A stretch of 64,000 nucleotides of DNA, taken from NCBI GenBank assembly GCA_026417735.1, contig JAOACR010000007.1:186001-250000 (forward strand). Direction: 5' to 3'. The notes beneath the pieces were generated by a model. It did not search any database and was not told where the DNA came from. It saw only the letters and a list, made by a program, of their open reading frames with translations. Shown in pieces: positions 18,568 through 26,483 of the stretch (positions are counted from its first letter, which is position 1; every line of letters starts with the position of its first letter). Source of the stretch: Kiritimatiellia bacterium (GTDB lineage Bacteria; Verrucomicrobiota; Kiritimatiellia; PWTM01). The translations under genes were made by a program, and so were the position numbers.

Positions 18568-18596
18568 AGCGTAGGCGACGGGGGTGTGGCGGACAA
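18568..18596 (-). promoter_or_regulatory. Leaderless promoter of GT2 gene
   Basis: Minus strand TTGTCC (18591-18596), 17-base spacer, TACGCT (18568-18573), then 7 bases to the GTG at 18560. Best example in the window of the TTG-N17-TANNNT-N7-start pattern. Confidence 0.6.
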
Positions 18597-18614
18597 GCGG
18601 TCCGGTCGCTTCGG

Positions 18615-20087
18615 TCAACCGGGCGGCGAGCGGGCTGCGCCACGATCCCACTGCAGCAGCCGCCGTTCGCCTTCCAGCGCGCGGATGCCGGTGACGTCCT
18701 GGGCCACTTCGATGCAACCGCGGTAACCGCCGGCCGCGTCGCGGACCGCAAAGTATCGGATGTGAAGGAACCGCCCCTGGCGGTTCTGCATCCAGAACTC
18801 GGCGACGTCGCGCCGGCCGGCCCGGAACTCGTCGAGGATTTCCTGCACCATGGGCAGGCTCTTCGGTGGATGGCAGTTCTGTACTTTGCGGCCAATCACA
18901 GCGGGCGAACGGGGGAACACACGGTGGGGTGTTTCGTTGTAGAAGCGGACCTCGTCATGCTCGTCCACGAACGAGATTTCCACGGGCAGGTGGCGGAAGA
19001 TCAGGTTGATTTGCTCGAGCGAGAGGCGGCCCACATCGAGCGGAAGACCCTCCGAAACAGGGGGCGGCGGTTCCTGGGACACATCGCCCGGCCGCTCCGC
19101 GGCGGACGGCCAGAGGGCGGCGGGGGGCGTCCAACCGTAGCCGAGGGTATCTTCGCCGCGGCGGAGCTCCGCCCACTCGTCCGGTGTGAGCGTCGCCAGC
19201 GCCAGCGGAAACAGAATCTTTTCCTCTTTGTACACCATCTCGGCGAGCGCGCGGGCGGCCGCGGGCGCGTCGGCCGCCCAGCCGGCACGATCGCCCCGTT
19301 CGAGAGCGGTGCGGAGCGATTTCAGCGCGGATCGGATTTCGTCGTGGACCGCCCACATCACCTGGGAGGGGCCGGTGATGCCATGGCGTTCCAGCAGTGG
19401 AAACCACTGGTTTTCCTTTCGACGGTAGTGCAGCTCGATGCGGTCAAACTCCGCGGCGAGCGCATGTGCGCGCGCGGCAAACGCGTCCTCGGTGAGGTCC
19501 GCAGCGAAGCGGCCCAGTTCCGCCAGGTCGGCGGCGATCTGTTCGATGCGGCGGTTCTCCGCCGCGGCGGTGTGGATCGGATGGCCCGGCGGCGCTTCGA
19601 CCGCGGCATGCCGGTCGAGCGCGGCGCGCAACGCGCCGACGTGCAGATCGCACAGACGCTGAATCTCCGCCACCGGCAGCCCCTCGCGGATGAGCTGCTG
19701 CTCCAGCTCGGCGATCTCCTGCGCAGAGACGTCGCCGAGCTCCGCGGCGAACCGCGCGCGGGCGCGCTCGAGATCGCCGCCTTCGTGCAGCGAACGGATG
19801 ATCGCCCGCAACGTTTGCAGCCGCTGCTCCCGTGGGTCCGCGGAGGCGCTGGCGCCCGGCGGTCGCGGAGTGCTCGCGATCGCGGCGGAGAGCGTGCGCA
19901 GCAAATCTTCGAGCGGGAGACCGCCCAGTTCGGCGACTCTGCGCAGCGTCGCGGTGCGGGCCAGCGTGGCGCGAGCAACCGGATTGCGAAGCACGCCGAA
20001 CCTTGGACTGAGGGCGGTGAGCGTGTCGAGCAGCTCGGGGTGATGGCGGAGGAGCTCGTGGACGGTGGTGTCCGGGGTGATCGTCAT
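18615..20087 (-). CDS. DUF438 / hemerythrin / PAS domain protein
   Basis: 490 residues from the ATG at 20087. Domains in order: DUF1858 (about 1-65, 'DTTVHELLRHHPELL'), DUF438 (about 85-150, 'LRAIIRSLHEGGDLE'), a hemerythrin-like HHE cation-binding region (about 170-310, with HPIHTAAAENRR, HYRRKENQWFPLLERHG and MVYKEEKILFPLAL supplying His/Glu ligands), and a C-terminal PAS domain ('FRHLPVEISFVDEHDEVRFYNET'). Proteins of this build are thought to sense oxygen or nitric oxide through the di-iron site; no output domain is visible. Divergent from fabI across about 100 bases containing both promoters. Confidence 0.88.
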   Translation of the reverse strand: MTITPDTTVHELLRHHPELLDTLTALSPRFGVLRNPVARATLARTATLRRVAELGGLPLEDLLRTLSAAIASTPRPPGASASADPREQRLQTLRAIIRSLHEGGDLERARARFAAELGDVSAQEIAELEQQLIREGLPVAEIQRLCDLHVGALRAALDRHAAVEAPPGHPIHTAAAENRRIEQIAADLAELGRFAADLTEDAFAARAHALAAEFDRIELHYRRKENQWFPLLERHGITGPSQVMWAVHDEIRSALKSLRTALERGDRAGWAADAPAAARALAEMVYKEEKILFPLALATLTPDEWAELRRGEDTLGYGWTPPAALWPSAAERPGDVSQEPPPPVSEGLPLDVGRLSLEQINLIFRHLPVEISFVDEHDEVRFYNETPHRVFPRSPAVIGRKVQNCHPPKSLPMVQEILDEFRAGRRDVAEFWMQNRQGRFLHIRYFAVRDAAGGYRGCIEVAQDVTGIRALEGERRLLQWDRGAARSPPG

Positions 20088-20093
20088 GCTGGA

Positions 20094-20122
20094 ACGGTCG
20101 GCGCGGACGGGGGGGTTGTCAA
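20094..20122 (-). promoter_or_regulatory. Promoter of DUF438/hemerythrin gene, leaderless geometry
   Basis: Minus strand consensus -35 TTGACA (20117-20122), 17-base spacer, weak -10 GACCGT (20094-20099), then 6 bases to the ATG at 20087. Confidence 0.5.
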
Positions 20123-20135
20123 CCCTGCCCATGGT

Positions 20136-20163
20136 TTGAAACGCGGTTGTGCTGAAGTATGGT
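20136..20163 (+). promoter_or_regulatory. Sigma-70-type promoter of fabI
   Basis: TTGAAA (20136-20141), 16-base spacer, TATGGT (20158-20163). Predicted start near 20170, leaving a short leader with GGAGG before the ATG at 20192. Its -35 lies only 13 bases from that of the divergent DUF438 gene. Confidence 0.65.
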
Positions 20164-20191
20164 ACGGCCCGGCGGCACGGAGGTTTCCGCG

Positions 20192-21055
20192 ATGATCGAA
20201 CCGGGCAAAACATATGTGGTGATGGGCCTGCTGGACGCCGACTCGATCGCGTGGGTGATCGGGCGGCGTCTGCGCGACCTCGGGGGCCGCGTCATCTTCA
20301 CGGTGCAGAACGAGCGGATGAAGAACATCTTTCTGGACCGCAGCGACCGCCGGCTGCCACCGGATGAGCTGGAGACGCTGGACATCCGCTTCTGCGATGT
20401 GACGGACGACTCGCAGATCGCCCGGCTGTTCGGGCAGACGGGTCCGGTCGCCGGCGTGGTGCATTCGATCGCCTACGCGAATCCGCGGACGTGTCTCGGT
20501 GAGGAGTTTCACACCGACGCGATCGAGGACATCCGCCAGTCGTACCACATCAGTTGCATCTCGTTCGCGCGGGTCGCCCGGCACGCAAGCGCGGTGATGG
20601 GGGACGGTGGCTCGCTGGTCACGCTGACGTTCGACACGTCCCGTGTGTATCCCTATTACAACTGGATGGGAGTGCACAAGGCGGCGCTGGAGGCGCTGGT
20701 GCGCGCGCTCGCGCGGCGGCACGGGCGCGATCTGATCCGGGTGAACGCGATCTCGGCGGGGCCGCTCCACAGTCGTGCGGCGTCGAAGATCCCCGGCTTC
20801 AACCGGCTGCATCGGATCTGGCGCAGCGTGAGCCCGCTGCCCTGGGATGTGGAGGCGGACAAGGTGGAAGTCGCGAACATGGCCGCGTTTCTACTGGGGC
20901 CGTACTCGCGCAAAGTGACCGGGCAGGTGATCCATGTGGATGGGGGCGCTTCGGTGGTGGGCGGTGCGCTGATGCCGTGGGAACAGTGGCAGTACGCGAC
21001 GGCGCTGTCGGACGATCCCCATGAGGACCACGAGGGGCCGGTGCTCCGTCTGTAG
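20192..21055 (+). CDS. fabI: Enoyl-[acyl-carrier-protein] reductase (NADH), FabI
   Basis: 287 residues. ATG with GGAGG nine bases upstream; an in-frame start 33 bases earlier would overlap the -10. FabI features: divergent SDR N-terminus with LLDADSIAW in place of the usual GxxxGxG, 'VVHSIAYANP', and the active-site Tyr156 and Lys163 in the YNWMGVHKAALE segment (Tyr-x6-Lys, diagnostic of FabI rather than other SDRs); 'TGQVIHVDGGASVVGG' closes the fold. It catalyses the last step of each type II fatty-acid elongation cycle in the cytoplasm. Single gene with its own promoter. Confidence 0.93.
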   Translation: MIEPGKTYVVMGLLDADSIAWVIGRRLRDLGGRVIFTVQNERMKNIFLDRSDRRLPPDELETLDIRFCDVTDDSQIARLFGQTGPVAGVVHSIAYANPRTCLGEEFHTDAIEDIRQSYHISCISFARVARHASAVMGDGGSLVTLTFDTSRVYPYYNWMGVHKAALEALVRALARRHGRDLIRVNAISAGPLHSRAASKIPGFNRLHRIWRSVSPLPWDVEADKVEVANMAAFLLGPYSRKVTGQVIHVDGGASVVGGALMPWEQWQYATALSDDPHEDHEGPVLRL

Positions 21056-21075
21056 TCGCGCCGGTCGGGCTCATT

Positions 21076-21097
21076 GCCAGAGGCCGCATCGCGGCTC
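21076..21097 (+). terminator. Possible terminator hairpin after fabI
   Basis: CAGAGGCCGC / GCGGCTCTG arms with loop ATC and one bulged G, 20 bases after the fabI stop. No T-run, so weak. Confidence 0.3.
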
Positions 21098-21114
21098 TGC
21101 GCCGGGCGTGGATC

Positions 21115-21144
21115 TTGCGGGGAGGCGCTGGGAAGCAGTACCGT
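21115..21144 (+). promoter_or_regulatory. Promoter of EF-hand gene
   Basis: TTGCGG (21115-21120), 18-base spacer, TACCGT (21139-21144). Start expected near 21151, giving a leader of about 15 bases with GGGAGG and AAGG before the ATG at 21166. Confidence 0.45.
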
Positions 21145-21165
21145 AACGGCGGGAGGGTCGCAAGG

Positions 21166-21501
21166 ATGAAGCGGGTGAGCCTCGCGTTCGTGCTGGCCGC
21201 GCTGGTGGGCGTGGCGAGGGCGCAGCCGACGATGTCGCCACCGGCGGAACCTTCTCCACCGGCTCAGGGGCGGCCGGGCGGTCCATTGACATTCGCACAG
21301 CTGGATCTGAACGGGGACGGGGGCGTCGTCTGGGATGAGTTCCTTCGTGCACACGCCCGTGCAGCAGGACGGCCGGAGGACAAGGCCGCCGCGATTCCTG
21401 CGAAGGAAATGACCCGATTGCGGCGGATCTTCCGCGAGGCGGACAACGATCGGAGCGGCATTCTGACGCAGAAAGAGTGGGACGAGTACCCGCGAAAATA
21501 G
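21166..21501 (+). CDS. Secreted EF-hand calcium-binding protein
   Basis: 111 residues. Signal peptide (MKRVSLAFVLAALVGVARAQP), Pro-rich linker, then two EF-hand loops: DLNGDGGVVWDEF and DNDRSGILTQKEW, both with Asp at positions 1, 3/5 and Glu/Asp at 12 as calcium ligands. The protein is exported, so it likely binds calcium in the periplasm or outside. Small secreted EF-hand proteins are common in Planctomycetes and Verrucomicrobia; no partner is known. Own promoter; lemA follows after 73 bases. Confidence 0.85.
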   Translation: MKRVSLAFVLAALVGVARAQPTMSPPAEPSPPAQGRPGGPLTFAQLDLNGDGGVVWDEFLRAHARAAGRPEDKAAAIPAKEMTRLRRIFREADNDRSGILTQKEWDEYPRK

Positions 21502-21574
21502 GCGGGCGCGCACCCGGTGGGATGGCCGGTCGGCCGTCCGGCGTGCTTCGCAAAAAAAGGACGGAGCCAACGTG

Positions 21575-22159
21575 ATGACGGGATGGATCTTGCTCGGCGT
21601 GGTGGTGGTGCTGGTGTTCGCGGCGGTTGGCATCTACAACCGGCTTGTCGCGCTGCGCAACCGGTACCGGAACGCGTTCTCGCAGATCGAGGTTCAGCTG
21701 AAGCGCCGCTACGACCTGATCCCCAATCTCGTGGAGAGCGTGAAGGGTTATCTCGCACACGAGCGGCAGACGCTGGAGGCGGTGATCGCGGCGCGCAATG
21801 CGGCGTGGACGGCGGGCCAGGCTGCCGCCGCACATCCCGGCGAGGCGGGCGCGATGCGCGGTCTGAGCGGTGCGGAGACGGCGCTCACCGGCGCATTGGG
21901 TCGATTGATGGTGCTGGTGGAACAGTACCCCAACCTGAAGGCGGACCAGCGGATGGCGCAGCTGATGGAGGAACTGACCTCCACCGAGAACAAGGTCGCA
22001 TTTGCGCGCCAGGCGTACAACGACGCGGTGATGGCCTACAACACCGCCCGCGAGACGTTCCCGGCGGTGCTGCTGGCGGGTGCGCTCGGATTTCAGCCGG
22101 CCGCGCTCTTTGAGGTCGCGGCGCCGGCGGAACGCGAGGCGCCGAAGGTACAGTTCTGA
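21575..22159 (+). CDS. lemA: LemA family protein
   Basis: 194 residues. One N-terminal membrane helix (TGWILLGVVVVLVFAAVGIYN), then a helical domain with the family's core 'RNRYRNAFSQIEVQLKRRYDLIPNLVE' split over the helix start, and 'NDAVMAYNTARETFP' and 'FQPAALFE' near the end. ATG preferred over the GTG three bases earlier because GGAG is 8 bases upstream. LemA proteins are often encoded just before an M48 (HtpX-like) protease, as here; their biochemical role is unsettled. Confidence 0.92.
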   Translation: MTGWILLGVVVVLVFAAVGIYNRLVALRNRYRNAFSQIEVQLKRRYDLIPNLVESVKGYLAHERQTLEAVIAARNAAWTAGQAAAAHPGEAGAMRGLSGAETALTGALGRLMVLVEQYPNLKADQRMAQLMEELTSTENKVAFARQAYNDAVMAYNTARETFPAVLLAGALGFQPAALFEVAAPAEREAPKVQF

Positions 22160-22183
22160 TTCGGGCGTCGCTGCGCCCGCACG

Positions 22184-24064
22184 ATGACCCGGCCCGCTTC
22201 GATGGATTTCTTCGGTCTGCAAGAGCAGGCGCGCCGTCGCACCGCGCTGCTGCTGGTGCTCTATGTGCTGGCGGTGCTGGGGATGATCGTTGCGGTGTAC
22301 GGGGTGGTTCGGGCGGTGCTCGTGGAGGTCCGGGGGACGTTCGAGATCGCGCGGTGGTGGCAGCCGGGCCTGTTTCTGGCGGTGGCCGGAGGGGTGCTGG
22401 CGATCGTTGCGGCTGGCAGCGCGGCGAAATCGGCCGAGCTGGCGACGACGGGCGGTGCCGGCGTCGCGGAGCGCTTGGGAGGGCGTCGGCTGGTGCCCAA
22501 CACCGGCGACCTCGCCGAGCGGCGGCTGTTGAACGTGGTGGAGGAGATGGCGCTGGCCGCGGGGTTGCCGGTGCCGCGGGTGTATGTGCTGGACCAAGAA
22601 CGGGCCATCAATGCGTTTGCGGCAGGCTTCAGCCCGCGCGACGCGGTGATCGGCGTCACGCGCGGCGCGCTCGACGCGCTGACGCGGGATGAGCTGCAAG
22701 GAGTGATTGGGCACGAGTTCAGCCACATTCTGTACGGCGACATGCGGCTGAACCTGAGGCTGATCGGTGTGCTGCACGGCATTCTGCTGCTGTCGCTGCT
22801 CGGCCAGGGGATGCTGCGCGCGCTGCGCCAGATACGGTGGACGAGCGGCCGACGCCGAGGTCAGGGGGGCGGTGCGGCGCTGTTGATGATGCTTGTGCTC
22901 GGCGTGACACTCTGGGTGGTGGGGTGGATCGGCGCCGCGCTCGCGTCCCTGATCCGGGCAGCGGTCGCCCGGCAGCGCGAGTTCCTCGCCGACGCCGCCT
23001 CTGCACAGTTCACCCGGAACCCCTCCGGATTGGCGGGCGCCCTGAAGAAAATCGCCGGTTGGAGTCACGGTGGCCGGATCACCGTGCCTTCCGCGCCGGA
23101 GGCGGCGCATCTGTTTTTTGTGGACGCGCTGGGGTTTTGTCTTGACCGATTGCTCGCCAGTCATCCCCCGCTCGCCGAGCGCATTCGCCGGCTCGAGCCG
23201 GGGGGCAGGGCGGGGAGGGCCGCGCAAACATGGCCGGAATGGCCGGCGACGGCGATGGACAGCGGTGCGGCCGCGCTGGTCGCCGCCGCGGGTACGGTGA
23301 CGCCGGCCGCGCTCGATTGGGCGCGGGCGTTGCGGCAGGAGATTCCGCCGGCGCTTCTGGAGGCGGCGCACGAGCCCGAGGGCGCGCGCGCCATCGTGTA
23401 CGGGTTGCTTCTGCGTGAGGGCGCAGAGAGCCGCGCTGTCATCGTAGATGTGCCGGCAATCGAGCGCCTCCAACGGCTTGCGCCGCTGCTCGCGGAGCTG
23501 CGCCCGGCAGCGCGGCTGCCGCTGATCGAGATGGCGATGCCCGCGCTCCGGCAGATGAGCGCGGGGGAATACAGACAATTCCGCGAGCGGATGCTCCAAC
23601 TCATCCAGGCTGACGAGCGGGTCAATCTTTTCGAGTACGCGCTGATCCGGATGATCGAGCGGCACCTGGATCCCGTGTTCGGGCGGATGGACACCGCGCC
23701 GCAGCGGCATCGCCGTTTGGATGCGCTCGAGGCGGAGGCCAAAACGGTGCTGGCCGCGCTGGCACGCTGGGGCGCGCGTGACGAGGAGACGATCGTTCGC
23801 GCCTGGCACCGTGCGCTGCAGCGGCTGGGACGGCCAGCAGAGGGTAGGCCGCCGGAGGTGTCACTGGACGACGTTCACCACGCGCTGCAGCGCCTGCGGA
23901 CCACCGCTCCCTCGGTGCGCCGCGTGCTGCTCGATGCCTGTGCGGTGAGTGTCGCGGAGGATGAGCGGCTCGATCCGATCGAGGCCGACCTGCTGCGCGC
24001 GATCGCCGACGCGCTCGATTGTCCGCTGCCGCCCTTGAGCGTCGTTGGAGTGGCGTCGGATTGA
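22184..24064 (+). CDS. M48 family zinc metalloprotease (HtpX-like) with C-terminal extension
   Basis: 626 residues, about twice HtpX. N-terminal membrane helices at about 25-50 and 60-85; catalytic zinc motif HEFSH near residue 176 (ligands both His) with a downstream Glu in REFLADAAS near 266; two further helices between them. The C-terminal 250 residues are soluble and helical, with 'LIQADERVNLFEYALIRMI' resembling TerB-like / DUF533 helical domains. M48 enzymes degrade misfolded membrane proteins. The ATG at 22202 (MDFFGLQEQARRRT) matches the usual family N-terminus and may be the real start. Follows lemA by 24 bases, the common pairing. Confidence 0.9.
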   Translation: MTRPASMDFFGLQEQARRRTALLLVLYVLAVLGMIVAVYGVVRAVLVEVRGTFEIARWWQPGLFLAVAGGVLAIVAAGSAAKSAELATTGGAGVAERLGGRRLVPNTGDLAERRLLNVVEEMALAAGLPVPRVYVLDQERAINAFAAGFSPRDAVIGVTRGALDALTRDELQGVIGHEFSHILYGDMRLNLRLIGVLHGILLLSLLGQGMLRALRQIRWTSGRRRGQGGGAALLMMLVLGVTLWVVGWIGAALASLIRAAVARQREFLADAASAQFTRNPSGLAGALKKIAGWSHGGRITVPSAPEAAHLFFVDALGFCLDRLLASHPPLAERIRRLEPGGRAGRAAQTWPEWPATAMDSGAAALVAAAGTVTPAALDWARALRQEIPPALLEAAHEPEGARAIVYGLLLREGAESRAVIVDVPAIERLQRLAPLLAELRPAARLPLIEMAMPALRQMSAGEYRQFRERMLQLIQADERVNLFEYALIRMIERHLDPVFGRMDTAPQRHRRLDALEAEAKTVLAALARWGARDEETIVRAWHRALQRLGRPAEGRPPEVSLDDVHHALQRLRTTAPSVRRVLLDACAVSVAEDERLDPIEADLLRAIADALDCPLPPLSVVGVASD

Positions 24065-24096
24065 CGGGTGGGGCACGTGCCGGGATCATCGCGGGC

Positions 24097-25101
24097 GTGA
24101 ACATCGTGGTCTTTGACGCGGCGCTGTGGAATCCCGAACCGTTGCCGTGGACGGAGTTGCAGGCGATGGGGGAGGTGCGGCCGCTGGGCACGCTCTCGAA
24201 GGACGAGATCGGTCGGCTCGCGGCGGATGCGGAGGCGGTTTTCACTTGGCGGACGGTGCTGAACCGGGAGGCGATTCGCGCGATGCCGCGCCTGCGGTAC
24301 ATCGGGGTGGTGGATCCGGATGGCTCGGCGCGGGTGAACTTGGACGCCGCGACGAAACGGGGGATCACGGTGTGTCGGGTGCCGCTGCCGACGGCGGTGT
24401 CCGTTGCGGAACATGTGTTTGCGGTCATGCTGGAACTGGCGCGCGGCGTCGGTCGCCACATGCATGCGGTGTATGGCGGCGCATGGACGAGATCGGGGCG
24501 GCCGTGTTGGTGGCAGTTCCCGTTGCAGCGACTGGCGGGGCGCACGGTGGGTCTGATTGGCGCGACGGTGGCGGCGGGAGAAGTTGTACGGCGCGCGCGG
24601 GCGTTCGACATGCGTGTGCTCGTGGTGCCGGTGCCGGGCGGTGAGTCGCCCGTGCCGGCGGAGGCGGAAGCGACGGATCTGGGCCGGGTGTTGGGGGAAA
24701 GCGATGTGGTCGTCGTGCTGGCGCCGTCGATGCCGGAAACTGCGGGGCTACTGAATGCGGCGCGGCTCGCCGGGATGAAACCTGGGTCGTGGCTGATCCA
24801 CGTGGGTGGGCCGGGGGTGGTGGACGAGGCCGCGCTCGCGGAGGCGTTGCGCCAGGGAGTGGCGCCGGCCGTTGCCGTGCTGGACCGTCTCGGCTTGGAG
24901 CCGCCACCGCCGGACCACCCGCTGTTGCGTGTGCGGAACTGTCGGATCACGCCGCATCAGGCCTGGGCGGCGGTGGCGGCTCGCGCGGAGTTCATTGCAG
25001 CGGCGGCCCGGAACCTTCGGGCGTGGTTGGAGGGGCATCCCGAAGGGTTGCTCGCCGCGGGCGATCGGATCGGACCTGGAACGCGGGAGTCGGGAGCATG
25101 A
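24097..25101 (+). CDS. D-2-hydroxyacid dehydrogenase-like protein with altered motifs
   Basis: 334 residues from the GTG at 24097, where the fold begins (VNIVVFDAALWNPEPL, as in glycerate dehydrogenases). The chain aligns along its whole length with the D-isomer-specific 2-hydroxyacid dehydrogenase family: 'DSVAQH'-type helix (SVAEHVFAVMLELARGVGRH), 'SDVVVVLAPSMPETAGLLN', 'VVDEAALAEALRQG', LEPPPPDHPLL and ITPHQAW. Two key motifs are lost: the NAD-binding GxGxxG is GATVAAG, and the segment normally NxxRG, which supplies the substrate-binding arginine, reads HVGGPG. The catalytic-type Glu and His remain. Probably not a normal dehydrogenase. The stop overlaps a 19-codon ORF. Confidence 0.75.
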   Translation: MNIVVFDAALWNPEPLPWTELQAMGEVRPLGTLSKDEIGRLAADAEAVFTWRTVLNREAIRAMPRLRYIGVVDPDGSARVNLDAATKRGITVCRVPLPTAVSVAEHVFAVMLELARGVGRHMHAVYGGAWTRSGRPCWWQFPLQRLAGRTVGLIGATVAAGEVVRRARAFDMRVLVVPVPGGESPVPAEAEATDLGRVLGESDVVVVLAPSMPETAGLLNAARLAGMKPGSWLIHVGGPGVVDEAALAEALRQGVAPAVAVLDRLGLEPPPPDHPLLRVRNCRITPHQAWAAVAARAEFIAAAARNLRAWLEGHPEGLLAAGDRIGPGTRESGA

Positions 25102-25157
25102 AGGCGGAGCATCGCCGCCGCAAGGTTCTCAATGGCCGAAAGGTGGTCCGCCCGTGA
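25098..25157 (+). CDS. Possible 19-residue coupled leader peptide
   Basis: ATG at 25098 overlaps the dehydrogenase stop (ATGA), and the TGA at 25155-25157 overlaps the GTG of the symporter gene (GTGA). The 19 residues are very basic (MKAEHRRRKVLNGRKVVRP). Ribosomes could pass from one gene to the next through it. It may equally be chance in a 52-base gap; no homologue can be claimed. Confidence 0.3.
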   Translation: MKAEHRRRKVLNGRKVVRP

Positions 25158-26449
25158 GGTCGCCCGCCTCCACTCGCCGGATCCTGATGGGCATGGCATG
25201 GGGGGCGGCGACCGGTCTGCTGCTCCATGCGGTTCGCGCGCGTTGGCCCGCGATCGCGCCGGCAATGGACCGCCATGTGATCGGGGGTATGTTCGATGCG
25301 GTGGGGAGATTGTTCCTGTCCGCGATCCAACTGCTGGTGGTGCCGCTGGCGTTGGTGTCGCTCTCGGTCGGCATGGCCGGAGCCGGTTCCGTGCGCCGGC
25401 TAGGTCGAATCGGCGCGCGGGTGATGGGATTGTACGTGGGCACCACCGCGGTGGCGGTCAGCCTGGCCCTTCTCCTCGCGCACGTTGTGGGGCCGGGCCG
25501 AGGCGCATCGCGGCCGGCTGCGGTCACGGCCGGCCAGCCGGGCAGTGCACCCTCCGCTTGGGAGATGTTGGGCGGGCTGGTCCCGCCGAACCCCGTTCGC
25601 GCGATGGCGGAGGGGAACATGCTGCAGGTGATCGTGCTTGCGCTGCTCGTGGGCGCGGCGCTGGTGCAGATGGGGACGCGTTCCGGCCGGCTGCGCGAGC
25701 GGCTGGAAGATTGGAACGACCTGCTGCTGGCGATGGTGGGCCTGGTGATGCGTGCGGCGCCGGTCGGCGTGTTCGCGCTGATCGCCCGTGTGCTGGCCGC
25801 CCAAGGGCCGGCGGTCGCCGGTCGGCTGCTTGCCTACATGGGAACGCTGCTCGCCGCGCTGGCGTTGCATGTTGCGATCGTCTACGGGACGTTGATTCGA
25901 GGGCTGGCGAAGCTGCCGTTCGGACTGTTTCTGCGCCGGTTCCGCGAAGCGCTGCTGGTTGCGTTCAGCACGTCCAGCAGCAACGCAACGCTGCCGGTCA
26001 CGCTCGACGTGCTGCAAAACCGCGTGGGCGTGTCGAGATCCATCGCCGCGTTCGCGGTGCCGCTCGGTGCGACGATCAACATGGATGGCACGGCGATCAT
26101 GCAAGGCGTCGCGACGGTGTTCATCGCGCAGGTCTACGGCGTTCCGCTGGGGTGGAACGCGGCGGTGCAGATCGTGGCGGTGGCGACGCTGGCCTCGATC
26201 GGGACGGCCGGCGTCCCCGGTGTCGGTCTCGTGATGCTGGCGATGGTGCTCCGCCAGGTCGGATTGCCGCTGGAGGGAATCGGGTTGGTGCTGGGCGTTG
26301 ACCGGCTGCTGGACATGGCGCGGACCGCAGTGAACGTGCTGGGCGACGGTGTCGTCGCGACGGTGGTCGCGCGGCTCGAAAATGAACTGGATGAATCAGT
26401 GTTGCGAGGTGGGGCTCGTACCGAGCCGCCACCGACGATGGACCGTTGA
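25154..26449 (+). CDS. Dicarboxylate/amino acid:cation symporter (DAACS family)
   Basis: 431 residues from the GTG at 25154, with AAGGTGG about 10 bases upstream. Eight or more membrane helices plus the two re-entrant hairpin motifs of the glutamate-transporter fold: STSSSNATLPVT near residue 273 and GATINMDGTAI near 307, the latter containing the sodium/substrate-binding NMDG. Transports dicarboxylates, glutamate/aspartate or neutral amino acids with sodium or protons across the inner membrane; the exact substrate is not decidable here. Likely co-transcribed with the dehydrogenase-like gene. Confidence 0.92.
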   Translation: MRSPASTRRILMGMAWGAATGLLLHAVRARWPAIAPAMDRHVIGGMFDAVGRLFLSAIQLLVVPLALVSLSVGMAGAGSVRRLGRIGARVMGLYVGTTAVAVSLALLLAHVVGPGRGASRPAAVTAGQPGSAPSAWEMLGGLVPPNPVRAMAEGNMLQVIVLALLVGAALVQMGTRSGRLRERLEDWNDLLLAMVGLVMRAAPVGVFALIARVLAAQGPAVAGRLLAYMGTLLAALALHVAIVYGTLIRGLAKLPFGLFLRRFREALLVAFSTSSSNATLPVTLDVLQNRVGVSRSIAAFAVPLGATINMDGTAIMQGVATVFIAQVYGVPLGWNAAVQIVAVATLASIGTAGVPGVGLVMLAMVLRQVGLPLEGIGLVLGVDRLLDMARTAVNVLGDGVVATVVARLENELDESVLRGGARTEPPPTMDR

Positions 26450-26474
26450 GCCCGCCGCCGAACGGTGCTAGAGT
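26446..26474 (+). promoter_or_regulatory. Promoter-like element before secreted protein gene
   Basis: TTGAGC (26446-26451), 17-base spacer, TAGAGT (26469-26474), then 9 bases to the ATG at 26484: near-leaderless geometry. The -35 overlaps the symporter stop codon. Confidence 0.45.
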
Positions 26475-26483
26475 GGGAATGGC

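Noticed and set aside
17859-20195. 778-codon open frame on the plus strand
   Set aside because: Antisense to the GT2 and DUF438 genes; no recognisable fold.
21071-23809. 912-codon open frame on the minus strand
   Set aside because: Antisense to EF-hand, lemA and M48 genes, all of which have recognised motifs.
24806-25153. Longer N-terminus of the symporter
   Set aside because: The frame is open but runs through the dehydrogenase gene and is Arg-rich; the membrane domain and ribosome site begin at the GTG at 25154.
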